From Pseudisothecium myosuroides (lineage: Eukaryota > Streptophyta > Bryopsida > Hypnales > Lembophyllaceae): a stretch of DNA of 64,000 bases. The notes beneath the pieces are model-generated. The model did not search any database. It saw only the letters and a program-made list of their open reading frames with translations, and was not told where the DNA came from. Location: NCBI GenBank assembly GCA_951799445.1, contig OX637297.1:12586001-12650000 (forward strand), written 5' to 3'. The translations under genes were made by a program, and so were the position numbers. Each line of letters begins with the position of its first letter. The first letter of the stretch is position 1. Below, piece after piece: positions 33,552 through 44,585 of the stretch.

Positions 33552-36500
33552 TGTCATACGCGCAATCTAGGCGTAAGTATCCTTAACACCAAAAAGATGA
33601 TAAGATAACACGAAATATTGTCCGAGGAGATTCTAGTATGTTTCAGCAAGCTAAGGAGTGTCCGGGTCTTAATCAAAACAACAAAACCCAAGCAGCACCT
33701 CTTTCTTTTCCTATTTCTGACACAATGGTCTTCCGGATCCCAATCCGGATCTATCTCTTTCCGGTTTCCGGTTTGATCCGGATTCCGGGTCTCACTTCTT
33801 AACTTCGACTGGTTTTCTACTCCCCTGTTTTACCCTCAGGGTGTCCGCATTTGATCTTTAGAGGGGTAGGGACGCACCACTCATAGACATCTATTTCTCT
33901 GCACAAAACTTCACACAAAACAATCCTAACCGAGTTTTTATTGTAGGATAGAGAAAGTAATAATCCTCACAATTTCCCGGGTAGCTTGCCCGGAAAACAG
34001 GTCACTCAGAATTGCATCCTTCTGCTTCTACTACAACGACAGATCAAGACAGCCAGAACTAAAAGAGATTCGTGCATCTATCTACCAGACTGATCCTATG
34101 GTTGGCAGACCTTCCGGTGAGTGGGGATTTTCCGCTGGCGGTCGCTTATCTCCGCTCGGAACCCTCTCTGGATTCCGAACTCGCATCCGCACCACTCCTT
34201 AGAACCGGATCACCGTTACAGCAATTTAAAGGTACCACGCTCAAGTCCTTACTCACAAGTCTAGTAAAGTTTCCTCACAAACTTACTCACTCAAATCAGG
34301 TCCAACTAATTTTCAACCCGGATTCCCCCTCACCCGCCCTCTCTCACACTTTTGACACTCCATAAACAACTCAAGAAAACGCACACATAGCCAGAAATCC
34401 GAATGTCCACTTAGTGGCTCAGATTAGAGAAAAAGGAATATGAACATAAACTAATGCACATAAAATGGGCAAGGATGGAATGAGAGGGCAACAAGCTGCC
34501 CTCTACTTAAAAACCCAAACAAAAAGCCAAAAAGGGCACACCTGAAATTCAGGTGACCAATCAGTAACTAACCGCATTATCCGGAAAGTTCAACTACTCC
34601 TAAGAATCCGAAACCGGGCCCCACGCACGGAAAATCCGCTCCAGATTCAAAATCCTAACTACTGCAAACATACTAACTAACTACTTTCCTCGCTTTGATT
34701 TCTTCGCGCTGCTACTCGGCCCTGCAGGTGGTTTCCTGCTTGTTTTCAGTGGAGTGGACTTCGTTGCAGCCCGGGTCGGAATCTTCCGCTGGATCGGCGG
34801 CGGGTCGTCATCCGAAGCCGTCTCATCCCCGGAAGTGAATTCCCCCTTCTCGGACTCCTGGATCATCTCCACTCTGGTCTCTCTCTCGGGTGAATCGTCC
34901 AGCTGAATTGGTGTTGTATTCTTCTTGGGCGATGCCTTCTGCATATGAGGGAAGTCGACCGGATTGGTCCGAGCCGGGTTTGACAAGGCCCCCATCCGGT
35001 GGATTAAATCGCTCCGGACGGATGTTCCGGATGTCGGAACGGTACTCCCTGCTACTACCGGAATCGACTGGATACTCCTCGTATGGCCCAACTTAGTAGC
35101 CTTCATCTGGATCCGTGTCTGACTAGAAGTCGATTTTGGGGATGGCCGTAGAATGATCTCCGGCCCCGGCTTCTGGGGCGTCTTCAACAAGTCGACGTTG
35201 GGCAGCTCCGGAAAGTGGGTGAAGTCCAAGGGCTTGTTTGGGTCGAGGTGCCCCAACAGTTGCGCCATCTCCTTCAAAATTCCTTCCATCCAGGCCTGGA
35301 AGTCCACCAAGATAGTTACCACCTTGGACCCAGATAAGCGGCCTGTGCCACTCAGCTGATTGCTGAAGAATCGAGATTTGATCACAGCTTCCGAGGGCTG
35401 CTCCACCAACGCGGTCAAATTGTGGACGAGTTGGAGAACTTCCGACTCCTTCTGCCGTGCGGCTGCGGCATTCGTCTCCACCCAACTCACCCGACCTAAC
35501 AGGTCATCCCTTTCTTTCTCCACGCTCTTGATCCGCTCGTCCTTCTCACAAAGCAGATCCGGGTTTGGTAGTCGCCGGATCTCCTTTATAATATCTTCCG
35601 GCTCCACCTTCAGCTTCGCAGCAATCCCTAGGATCATATCTGACATCCCGAAATGCATGTGCTTAGCCTCCTCCATCCACTGTGTTCCGACGTCGAAGAA
35701 GTCCGACTGCATTTCCGATCCCGGGGGCTGACTCGGCTCTCCTTTTTCCGGGGTCGACTGTTCCACCCTCGAGTTCGGATTGGTCAACTTCCTTCTCTTC
35801 TCCCTTTTGTCGACCAGGTCCTGCTGCTGCGGTTCTTCTTCCTCGTCTTTGTCTTCATCTTCTTCCTCCTCCTCTCCCTCGATTGGAGTATCCGGTGGAA
35901 TTTTGTGCGTGAGACCATACTTAACTATTTCTAATCCGGTGTTGTAAATCACCACCTCTTCACCAGTCAGCACCTCCTGATGGTGGAATAGGTGAAACAG
36001 ATACGGACTGAGAAGACTCGGCTTCCCCTTCCCTACGTGCGACACCAGTTTCTTCACTATACCTACTAGGACTTTCCCCCAGTGGACTACCTTATCTTCT
36101 AAAGCCCTAAAGATAGTGTTGGCCACCGTAACCGTAACTCGGGTGGGCTTTTCCGGATACAGGATCGGAATTAAAAATTCTAGCATCCGTTTCTGCCTAG
36201 CGTCCTTACAGTCACTCACGGGGTATCCGTCCTTAGTGGTAACCGGATTACGGAACTTTCCTATGCTGTACTTTTCTACCCGAGAATCTAGCCCGGATCC
36301 GTTCTTCTCAAACCCGTATACGTCAACCCATACATCCGCCGTCCATGCTCCGGGTTGGCCATTCACAGTCAACTCAAATTGATTTGGGACCCCTGAGTTC
36401 AGTTGCTCTAGCATCTCCGGGTCCTTCACATTCCATGGCCGGTGGATCAAACCTACGCACCCCATCCGGGTCAGATCTGTCTCTAATTCTTTCCGAAAAG

Positions 36501-37053
36501 TCGGATCGGTGGGAATGGCCGGCCTAACTATCCGAGCTGTGACGGAAGGCCGACGCGCTACCGGGTTGCTAGACTCCGCCATAGTTCACCGACACCGACT
36601 ACTAAATCCGATGCAATCGGCACCGACCTCACCCGTCTCTCCCTGTCGCGATCTCTAACTCACCACTCTTTCACTCAGCTAAGTGCGCAAGACAATCAGC
36701 AAAGTGAAGAATGAGGAAGATTAGGTCTGGCGACGGTTTAAGTACTAGTCGAGCTGCCGACCGTTCCCCTTAGCGAACGGAAAGAGGTCCGTTCCCGTAA
36801 CGGTTCCCTAGCCGCGTAGGTCGGATACCTATTCCGTAGCTTGTTTTGATCCGACCTAACTCGGATTTAAGATCCGTTCCTTCTCCCGGGAGAACCCGTT
36901 TTAATAGATCTGGAACCTCGGAATCTAACTATCCAGAATTTATCTGTATCCGGATCTAGTTTCCTACTTCCTACCAAAATTTTGAAATTTTTGATTAACT
37001 CCTACCCTATTTCTAAGCTACATCTCTCCCTTATGAGTTTCCGTGCTCCCACA
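33552..37053 (-). mobile_element. 3,502-bp LTR-like element A (probable solo LTR)
   Basis: Read on the minus strand it begins TGTGGGAGCACGG (37,053) and ends GCGCGTATGACA (33,552), the TGT...ACA form of LTRs. It is flanked by CCATG at 33,547-33,551 and 37,054-37,058. The outer element at about 53,200 (gcacaaatcatgttccta) is the empty site. A second copy of almost equal length lies at 47,204-50,708. No internal direct repeat was found, so the whole unit behaves like one long LTR left by recombination. It lies in intron 1 of the GGQH gene, in the same orientation as that gene. An AATAAA on its sense strand at 33,937-33,942 would be the poly(A) signal. Confidence 0.8.
34681..36582 (-). CDS. 633-codon protein encoded inside LTR-like element A
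   Basis: An uninterrupted frame starts about 470 bp from the element's 5' end and stops (TAG) about 1.1 kb from its 3' end. Order: an N-terminal ~230-residue domain with 'MGCVGLIHRPWNVKDPEMLE' and LIPILYPEKPTRVTVTVANT; an acidic run (EGEEEEEDEDKDEEEE, near residue 240); 'FGMSDMILGIAAKLKVEPED'; a likely coiled coil (CEKDERIKSVEKERDDLLGR); a helical region; and a disordered Pro/Ser/Thr-rich tail ending KKSKRGK. No Gag zinc knuckle, protease, reverse transcriptase or integrase motif is visible. The copy at 47.7-49.6 kb is broken, so this one is the better representative. Function unknown; the acidic and basic tracts suggest a nuclear protein. Confidence 0.75.
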   Translation of the reverse strand: MAESSNPVARRPSVTARIVRPAIPTDPTFRKELETDLTRMGCVGLIHRPWNVKDPEMLEQLNSGVPNQFELTVNGQPGAWTADVWVDVYGFEKNGSGLDSRVEKYSIGKFRNPVTTKDGYPVSDCKDARQKRMLEFLIPILYPEKPTRVTVTVANTIFRALEDKVVHWGKVLVGIVKKLVSHVGKGKPSLLSPYLFHLFHHQEVLTGEEVVIYNTGLEIVKYGLTHKIPPDTPIEGEEEEEDEDKDEEEEPQQQDLVDKREKRRKLTNPNSRVEQSTPEKGEPSQPPGSEMQSDFFDVGTQWMEEAKHMHFGMSDMILGIAAKLKVEPEDIIKEIRRLPNPDLLCEKDERIKSVEKERDDLLGRVSWVETNAAAARQKESEVLQLVHNLTALVEQPSEAVIKSRFFSNQLSGTGRLSGSKVVTILVDFQAWMEGILKEMAQLLGHLDPNKPLDFTHFPELPNVDLLKTPQKPGPEIILRPSPKSTSSQTRIQMKATKLGHTRSIQSIPVVAGSTVPTSGTSVRSDLIHRMGALSNPARTNPVDFPHMQKASPKKNTTPIQLDDSPERETRVEMIQESEKGEFTSGDETASDDDPPPIQRKIPTRAATKSTPLKTSRKPPAGPSSSAKKSKRGK

Positions 37054-37531
37054 CCATGTTCCTAATATCATTCACAAACGAGTATTGTCTAACTAAATAA
37101 ATATACAATAAACTCTTCGCTCCATTCTTCTTTTGGAGCAACATTCCCATTCCTTACTTCACTTTGCTTCAATTCAAACACTCACAGCAATCCATACACA
37201 TTGAACTCTAGTTCGTGAACTACATCAAGGTTACTTAGCATTTTAGGGTCTACAGTAAATATGAACCGAGAACTACGATGTGTGAGGAGAGCCTACAGCT
37301 GCAAGGAAGGCGAGTGCTAAACATTCATTGTATCCATGTACTAGAATGATGCAATCTACAAGCTTGAATGGGATCATCAATTCTTTCCAAGCCTAGAAGC
37401 TGAAATCCAGAGCAAACGCGTAGCTCCATGCAATCAGAAATCCACAACAAAGAAGTAAATCAACCTCATAGATGGAGTCAGAACTACAAAATCAAAATGC
37501 TGCTTTGGAGGCTTTACTACGACAAACTAAC

Positions 37532-37921
37532 CTGTTGGATGAGCCGGGTGAAATCCAACACCCTGTCCTTCTCACACACTGGATCCGGAAGCTTGCGCAC
37601 CGCCTCCGCCAGGAAATGCTCCGCACACTCCACCATGAGATAGTAGTGTTGTTCTCCGCGCACGTCCACACAGACTCCGCCAGCAAAATTTGAATACGCT
37701 CCTTGGATGTCCCCCGACGCACTCAGCTCCGCGCACAAAAGTTGAACCAAGCAGAGAACCTCCGAACAACCAAACTCACTCGAAATGCAAACCTTCAGAC
37801 ACTGACCCAAACTCACGGACTGCAACAACTGAGAATGAATGCGCAAGGAAGGCGGAGAAGCGCACGACTGAGCAAAACGGAGAACGGAGAAGCACACGAC
37901 GTCAAGAGAAAAACACTGCAA
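37532..37921 (-). CDS. Exon 1 of inner GGQH gene
   Basis: A minus-strand open frame beginning MQCFSLDVVCFSVLRFAQS. It continues through AELSASGDIQGAYSNFAGGV and KLPDPVCEKDRVLDFTRLIQ and ends at donor CAG|GTTAGT. Phase 0 matches exon 2. A related segment exists in the outer copy at 53.64-53.92 kb. The exact start codon is uncertain; similarity to the outer copy is clear only from about AELSAS onward. Confidence 0.55.
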
Positions 37922-38017
37922 GAAAACATCATGAGGAGGACCCTAACCAAGAGGAGAAGAAACCGTCTGCTGACGTGGCGCTGTCAGGTGCAAGACGGCG
38001 GAGGTCATGATTGCCCA

Positions 38018-38050
38018 CCCTCCTCATGATTACTGACATCATGAGGAGGG
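38018..38050. promoter_or_regulatory. 12-bp-stem palindrome upstream of divergent GGQH gene (inner)
   Basis: CCCTCCTCATGA, a 9-nt loop, then TCATGAGGAGGG. The same stem lies at the same place in the outer element (54,160-54,192), about 100 bp upstream of exon 1. It may be an operator in the divergent promoter region or a remnant of an insertion. Function is not shown. Confidence 0.5.
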
Positions 38051-38332
38051 CTTGACTAGAAGTCTTAAGCTAAATAATCACTCATTATACAAAATGCTGA
38101 AATTAGGTCGCACACTTGCACCTCACTAATTTCATGACATTCGATAATTACTACATACATTTTTTCTATTTCTCTATAAGAATGCACAATTCGTTATTTA
38201 AGTATTGTTGCTATTGGAACTCTCAAAACTCCATGTCTACAAATAAAAATAATTGTAGAAACGTTTATTTACTTTGATGGCTTGTAAAGTAACTTTGTTG
38301 AAATAAGGCAACCTAGTTTTACTATTTTAAAT

Positions 38333-39520
38333 GTTGGTATGGGGAAAAAATGTACAAGTTGTAAATACTCCGCTCATGAAGTGAAGAATCATGAGCGGAA
38401 AAAGTCCATGCTACGTTTTTCCAAACTTACCACATAACCTAAAAAAATCCCCTTGGTCTTGCGGTTCAAAGACTTTTCATTCCATAAATCATGCATGATG
38501 TTGTACGAGTTAATTTTAACAAAAAAAAATGTAGTTTTACTATTTTAAATACTCTGCCCATGCAAACATTAGTTACAAATCATGAGCGGTTTAATTTCAT
38601 GGATTGCTACATTGATTTCTAGGTTTAACCTTTGGTTTCGATGATTATTATTTTTTTACAAGCCGCTAAATATGCCTTTAACATAATGAACTTTGATTTC
38701 TAGTTTGCACTTGTGTCATTTTTCTAGAAAATGATTAGTCCAAATTATTTAATTAAATAGAAATGACTGTAACGATTACATAAGTACAGGGAACATTGTT
38801 GATGATTGTCCTATATAATTCTTTCTCATTCATCTCCTAGGCAATCATTTTCATGTATACAATCAACATGATTGGCAAATGTGTAATGAAGAAATAATAT
38901 CTAAATTATCTTATTGTCTTCTATATTAATTGTCTTGCAATGATCATTGAATAGATGTGGACAAGAGCATGATTGCCCACGGTTTTAGGGGCATACCAGG
39001 TGTTAATCTATTTAATTTACTTGTGTTTTGGAGCATATCTGGAGTCAGTTCTCCAAACTAAGTACGTGACCAAGCCCAGCCGCCCATGATCTTGGAATTT
39101 ACTTGCAAAAAATGGAAATTAAAAAAAAAATGTCAAACAAAGGACGTTCAGAAATGATCTTCAATTTATGAAAAAAAAATTAATATTAAGTTACAACTTC
39201 AATTTTTTGTTTTTAAATCGACATGTAATATGTATCGCAATTTTGGAAAACGTACCATGGACTTTTCTTGCTCATGACTTCATGAGCGGAAGATTAAGAA
39301 CTTATACATTCTTTTTTTGACACCGACATGGACTGTTTTATGTATGATTTATGGAATGAGAGTTCTTTGAATGAACCGCAAGCGGAGGAGGACCTTTTTA
39401 GGTTACGTGGTAAGTTCGGAAAAACGTAGCATGGACTTCTCCCGCTCATGCCTCTTCACTTCTTGAGCGGAGTATTTTGAACTTGTACCTTTTTTTCCAT
39501 ATCGACATGCACTGTCTTAT
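38333..39520. repeat. Inverted repeat pair (~190-bp arms)
   Basis: The left arm at 38,333-38,520 (GGTATGGGGAAAAAATGTAC, ACTCCGCTCATGAAGTGAAG) recurs inverted at about 39,350-39,520, with a third partial inverted copy at 39,270-39,350. Only the left arm and adjacent ~370 bp are shared with the outer element (55,077-55,640). It could be a TIR element with a nested or rearranged copy. Confidence 0.55.
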
Positions 39521-39530
39521 GCATGAAATT

Positions 39531-41545
39531 GCCAGACATTTTTAAAATGAAGCCATTCCATGGCAGGGCCCATTTCATTCCCAATTTTTTTTACTTCACG
39601 TGAATTAGAATTTTGCAATGGGCAAGAAGTGAATAATTATAGTAGTGGAATCTAAATCCTAAGAGCAATTCCAACTTCCACGATAGAATTTTATGCATGC
39701 ATGTATGAACCATCCATGACATTTTTAAAATGAAGCCATTCCATGGCAGGGCCCATATTTAGTTTTATTCCCCATTTTTTTTAATTCACGTTAAGATGGA
39801 TTTTCCAACGGGCAAGAAGTAAAAAATAGTGGTAGAATCTAAAATCTGAGAGCAATTCCAACTTCTACGATAGAATTTTATGCATGCATGTATGAACCAT
39901 CCATGACATTTTTAAAATGAAGCCATTTCATGGTAGGGCCCAATATTTTTATTCCCCATTTTTTTAATTCACGTGAATTAGAATTTTGCAATGGGCAAGA
40001 AGTGAATATAGTGGTGGAATCTAAATCCTGAGAGCAATTCCAACTTCTACGATAGAATTTTATGCATGCATGTATAAACCATCCATGACATTTTTAAAAT
40101 GAAGCCATTTCATGGCAGGGCCCAATATTTTTATTCCCCATTTTTTTTAATTCACGTTAAGATGGATTTTCCAACGGGCAAGAAGTAAAAATAGCGGTGG
40201 AATCTAAATCTTGAGAGCAATTCCAACTTCCACGATAGAATTTTATGCATGCATGTATAAACCATCCATGACATTTATAAAATGAAGCCATTTCATGGCA
40301 GGGCCCAATATTTTCATTCCCCATTTTTTTTAATTCACGTTAAGATGGATTTTCCAACGGGCAAGAAGTAAAAAATAGCGGTGGAATCTAAATCCTAAGA
40401 GCAATTACAACTTCCACCATAGAATTTTATGCATGCATGTATGAACCATCCATGACATTTTTTAAATGAAGCCATTCCATGGCAGGGCCCATTTCATTCC
40501 CAATTTTTTTTACTTCACGTGAATTAGAATTTTGCAATGGGCAATAAGTGAATAATTATAGTGGTGGAATCTAAATCATAAGAGCAATTCCAACTTCCAC
40601 AATAGAATTTTATGCATGCATGTATGAAAGTCCATGACATTTTTAAAATGAAGCCATTCCATGGCAGGGCCCGTTTCATTCCCAATTTTTTTTACTTCAC
40701 GTGAATTAGAATTTTGCAATGGGCAAGAAGTGAATATAGTGGTGGAATCTAAATCCTAAGAGCAATTACAACTTCCACCATAGAATTTTATGCATGCATG
40801 TATGAACCATCCATGACGTTTTTTAAATGAAGCCATTCCATGACAGGGCCCGTTTCATTCCCAATTTTTTTTACTTCACGTGAATTAGGATTTTGCAATG
40901 GGCAACAAGTGAATAATTATAGTGGTGGAATCTAAATCCTGAGAGCAATTCCAACTTCCACAATACAATTTTATGCATGCATGTATGAAAGTCCATGACA
41001 TTTTTTAAATGAAGCCATTCCATGGCAGGGCCCGTTTCATTCCCAATTTTTTTTACTTCACGTGAATTAGAATTTTGCAATGGGCAAGAAGTGAATATAG
41101 TGGTGGAATCTAAATCCTAAGAGCAATTACAACTTCCACCATAGAATTTTATGCATGCATGTATGAACCATCCATGACGTTTTTAAAATGAAGCCATTCC
41201 ATGGCAGGGCCTGACTGTTTCATTCCCAATTTTTTTTACTTCAGGTGAATTAGAATTTTGCAATGGGCAAGAAGTGAATATAGTGGTGGAATCTAAATCC
41301 TGAGAGCAATTCCAACTTCCACAATAGAATTTTATGCATGCACATGTGAAATTCCATGACATTTTTAAAATGAAGCCATAGTTCAATGGCAGGGCCCATT
41401 TCATTCCCAATTTTTTTATTTTCATGTGAATTAGAATTTTTCAACGGGAAAGACTAGAAAATAGTGGTGGAATCTAAGGCTGGAGCAATTACATTTTTCT
41501 AAATCAAATTTTATGCATTCATATATGAAATTTCATGACTTTTTA
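39531..41545. repeat. 182-bp satellite array, ~11 units
   Basis: Head-to-tail units of about 182 bp contain 'gagcaattccaacttcca', 'ttttatgcatgcatgtatga', 'aatgaagccattccatggca' and 'gtgaattagaattttgcaat'. Adjacent units are very similar except the last, which is degraded. Open frames here are products of the repeat. The array sits between the two divergent genes of the inner transposon and is absent from the outer copy. Confidence 0.92.
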
Positions 41546-41909
41546 AATATTATTTAAGCCGTTTCAAGCCATCACGCATTTCATTCTCGATTTTTTTTTT
41601 CACATCGGTGAAGATTGTTCAAATAACAACAACAAATTACAATATTATGTACATCGTTGTCAAATAATGATGTAGATGTATACCACGTTCGATCATTTCA
41701 AAAATCCAGATGAAGATTGCATGACCTACAATATTCTCATGAATGACATGATTCCAGGTTTAAGCATTCATCACCCGTCAAAGTGCATTAACAAATTTGA
41801 AAGCATTTAACTCATTAAATCATTCAGACTGAGATTTAAAATACAAAATAAATAAATGGTTCAGTTTGTTCTTTGTTCCATCATGATTGCACATCCAAAG
41901 TCCTTCACA

Positions 41910-42062
41910 AGGGGCTTTTTTGCGTTTCCCTCTCTCACTTTCCCCTATGTAAACAACAATCTTATGACTTTTCCTTGTGTCAATGGATTGTGACACAAGG
42001 AGAAGTCATGGATTGCCGTTTACGCAGGGAAAAATGAGAGAGGGAAACGCAAAAAAGCCCCT
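41910..42062. mobile_element. 153-bp hairpin MITE
   Basis: Arms AGGGGCTTTTTTGCGTTTCC and GGAAACGCAAAAAAGCCCCT fold back over about 70 bp each, with a short loop near 'tcaatggattg'. No coding capacity. No clear target duplication could be read. Confidence 0.7.
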
Positions 42063-42359
42063 GGTGCTTTATTTAAAAATTTGTAGATGAAATAAAAATT
42101 GTGTTAATCATTGTTTAATCCGTAAAGTCCCATATTAAACCATAGGATGTTGTACTACATAACAAGAATTATATATGAAATCAATCTGTTAACTGACATT
42201 TTTAATTAGCAATATTGAGTTAGATTGAATTTTAAGTTTATATGTTCCTAGTCTGAGATGACGTAAACTTAATTGAGGAAAAAATTGGAAACAAGTAATC
42301 AGCGTCATTTTCATTTTTCATAATTCCCTAAATCTTAAAAGCCGTAAACCATGAACTGC

Positions 42360-42545
42360 AGACCCTGAAAACATTAATGTAAAGCGCTGCCACTGTATAC
42401 CCTAAACCCTATTAAACCCTGAAACCCTGAACCCTGAAACCAAGAACCATGACTTTGAAACCGTGAACACTACACTACAACATGTACCCTAAACCCTATG
42501 ACCGTGGATGGTAGACCCTATGACTGTGGACCCTAGACTCTAAGA
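42360..42545. repeat. Degenerate telomere-like CCCTAAA tract
   Basis: Variants of ACCCTAAACCCT and CCTGAAACCCTGAACC spread over about 185 bp, decaying into 'gaccctatgac'. They resemble the plant-type TTTAGGG telomere repeat but are internal and imperfect. Confidence 0.55.
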
Positions 42546-43880
42546 TTGCATTCATTGGAATAGAAAATAACAAATATGAACATTCGAGAGTTCAAAATTT
42601 TTGTTGATTCTTTTTGTAAGTGAGGTGTTCCACATGTTTCAGGTGCTCAAGTTTTTGGGTTCACGAGATTTTGTACAGTTCATTTCTGTAGGATACGTAT
42701 AATCAGGTCGTGTAGGGGAAGAATTCCGAGTATTGATCGGGGAAGCGTGTGACATTCTGTGAAGTGAAAGTCTTTAGAGTTTGATCCGCTTTGGTCAAAG
42801 CATCATTGACTCCTAGAAAATGGTGCAACGATACCATCCTTGAATGCGGCGAATTTCAAAATGTCAGTGAAGAATCGGAATTTCAATGAAGCCTGGATTT
42901 GCGAAGTTCCAGTCAGAAAGTCAAAAGCCCCACGCCCTCCCTCCTTGTAGTCGGAGATGCACGAAATTCGAGAATGCAATCAACTTCCGAAGTGAAGGAC
43001 CGCACGTACCCCCCAACCGTTGTTGATTGTGGCACGGCATTCAAGAACGCATCCAACATTCGAAATCAAGAATCGCTTGGTGATTTCAAAATTCGCGGCG
43101 GGAATTCAGAGCTAAAGAATTCGAACCAGCCACCTGGTTCATAACCCGAAAAGAACCTGGAGCTTGCTCTTTTCGATTGCACACGTGAACAGGCGGAGCA
43201 GGCTGCGGAGTGGCGAGCGGGTGTCTGCCGGCGTTGGCGACAGAGTGGGCATGGAGGCGCACGAAGTTTTGACCGAGCCAGTTGCTGCAAGGTAAGAATG
43301 CATCCCTTGCAAGTGTTATGCGATTCCGAATGTTGAGGATTCTGTAGTCGAATTGACGCCACTGCACTCTGTCACAAACTGAGGATGTCGTAGATTGAGA
43401 GTGAAACAAAATCTGACTGCAATAATTTTCTTCGCGCATTGGTCTCATTTTGCGAAAAACTCACGTGCTTAAGGGATCACCATGCTGTGGTGACATCGAG
43501 GTTCCTTTTGAATCGCGGGATGGCACTGCCTTGAGGGCAAGTTGATATGAGAACCTTGTACGTGGATGACAACCGGTCAGAACGTCTTCACAAAGTAGTG
43601 AAATTAGGTTGCGTTAGGAATTAGGCGGACTTACATGAGGAAAACCCAGCCATCAAATTCAACTACTTCTAAGAACGTTTCCTATTGTACCCATGGAGGT
43701 TCAGGAGTCTGAATTACAGCAAAATCCACTTTAAAAGTAGAGAATTTTTGTACAGTAACTGAGAATAGTTATAGAGTATCGAATGACATGAAACCAGTGA
43801 CAGGAAACCTAATTTCACGATCTTCTGTAGATACGTCGGTCTACGACACTAGAATTCGTGTATATATCCAACATACGTAA
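42546..43880 (+). other. Presumed promoter/5' region of inner DUF7869 gene
   Basis: GC content rises from about 42,600. A consensus donor TGCAAG|GTAAGAATG occurs at about 43,291, so a 5' untranslated exon joined to the coding exon near 44,700 is possible. No open frame here resembles a known protein. Sequence shared with the outer element begins only at about 43,730. Confidence 0.35.
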
Positions 43881-44585
43881 GCATCGTGGGATCCCACGAT
43901 CTCCGCTTATTAAGCGTGGGCGAGACCTCTCAGTCTTTGAGTATAGAGATATCGCGGTCTGGTAGTCAAGGGATCTCCTATAATTTCATCGTGGGATCCC
44001 ACGATCAATTGAACCTAAGCTGTGGCCTTCTTGGTGTACGTCTAGGTGCCTTACTTTTCGATGACCGTCATACTCCTCGTCAATCTTGTATAATCATCGT
44101 GGGATCTCACGATCACATTTTCGATTCGCACCAGGTTCTCCATCTCGGTGGGGTTTCCTAAACACTCTTTCGGAATTTACAGGATACCGAACTTGTGGGA
44201 TCCCACGATTGATTGATAATATGTCGGGGACTCATCAGAGTGATTCAGTTTGACCCACTACTTCATTTGTATTTCTGTAGCGGTCTATGTGATCCCTTAG
44301 GAGGATCTTGGAATACCGCGATCTTTGGTTTAAGTGATTAAGCGCCAAGAGTGTCGTGGGATCCCACGATGTACTGAACGTTCTTTGGTTAATGTCTTCT
44401 AAACTTCTGCGACGTTTTCCTGGATGCCTTGGCTTCTTCCCAGTGGTTCTGGGACGGCCTTTGTGGGATCGCACTATCGCGTCTAGGCTTTCGAACTTCT
44501 TGTTGACAGTAACTAGATTCACTTGTTCATGTTGCGTTGCCGTGTGATCGTGAGTTCCCATGACTGTACAAACGTTGATGCTTCT
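43880..44585. repeat. ATCGTGGGATCCCACGAT palindromes 5' of inner DUF7869 gene
   Basis: Perfect or near-perfect copies at about 43,884, 43,989, 44,096, 44,193 and 44,353, plus variants at 44,462 and 44,550. Collinear with the outer copy at 56,357-57,040. They precede the start codon at 44,725. Confidence 0.88.

Larger units (their letters stand above)
27277..37921 (-). pseudogene. GGQH (ParB/Srx-like?) gene of inner transposon, seven exons
   Basis: Model on the minus strand: exon 1 37,532 up to about 37,921; exon 2 33,220-33,347; exon 3 30,874-32,197; exon 4 29,742-30,413; exon 5 29,055-29,711; exon 6 27,966-28,954; exon 7 27,277-27,759. Phases agree for exons 1/2 (0), 2/3 (2) and 3/4 (0), which supports the joins. 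The only familiar motif is THYYIIGGQHSVQAFKDL in exon 3, recalling DGQHR/ParB-sulfiredoxin proteins. Exon 6 is Lys/Ser-rich. Breaks are TAA at 30,003, TAG at 29,502, a frameshift near 28,600, TAG at 28,470 and TGA in exon 7. Intron 1 holds a 3.5-kb LTR-like insertion. Introns 2, 3 and 6 carry palindromes. Intron 4 would be only 30 nt, and both copies have a stop there, so exons 5-7 may be a separate gene. Confidence 0.75.

Noticed and set aside
33552..37053. A TIR DNA transposon instead of an LTR
   Set aside because: The ends share only TGT/ACA, and the 5-bp duplications plus poly(A) signal fit an LTR better; still, no complete retroelement was seen, so this remains open.
40871..41444. Short minus-strand frames in the satellite
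   Set aside because: Products of the 182-bp repeat unit.
42360..42545. A chromosome end
   Set aside because: The CCCTAAA-like repeats are degenerate, short and internal.
43066..43448. Minus-strand frames of 98 and 120 codons
   Set aside because: They overlap each other in different frames upstream of the DUF7869 gene and show no family motif or conservation in the outer copy.
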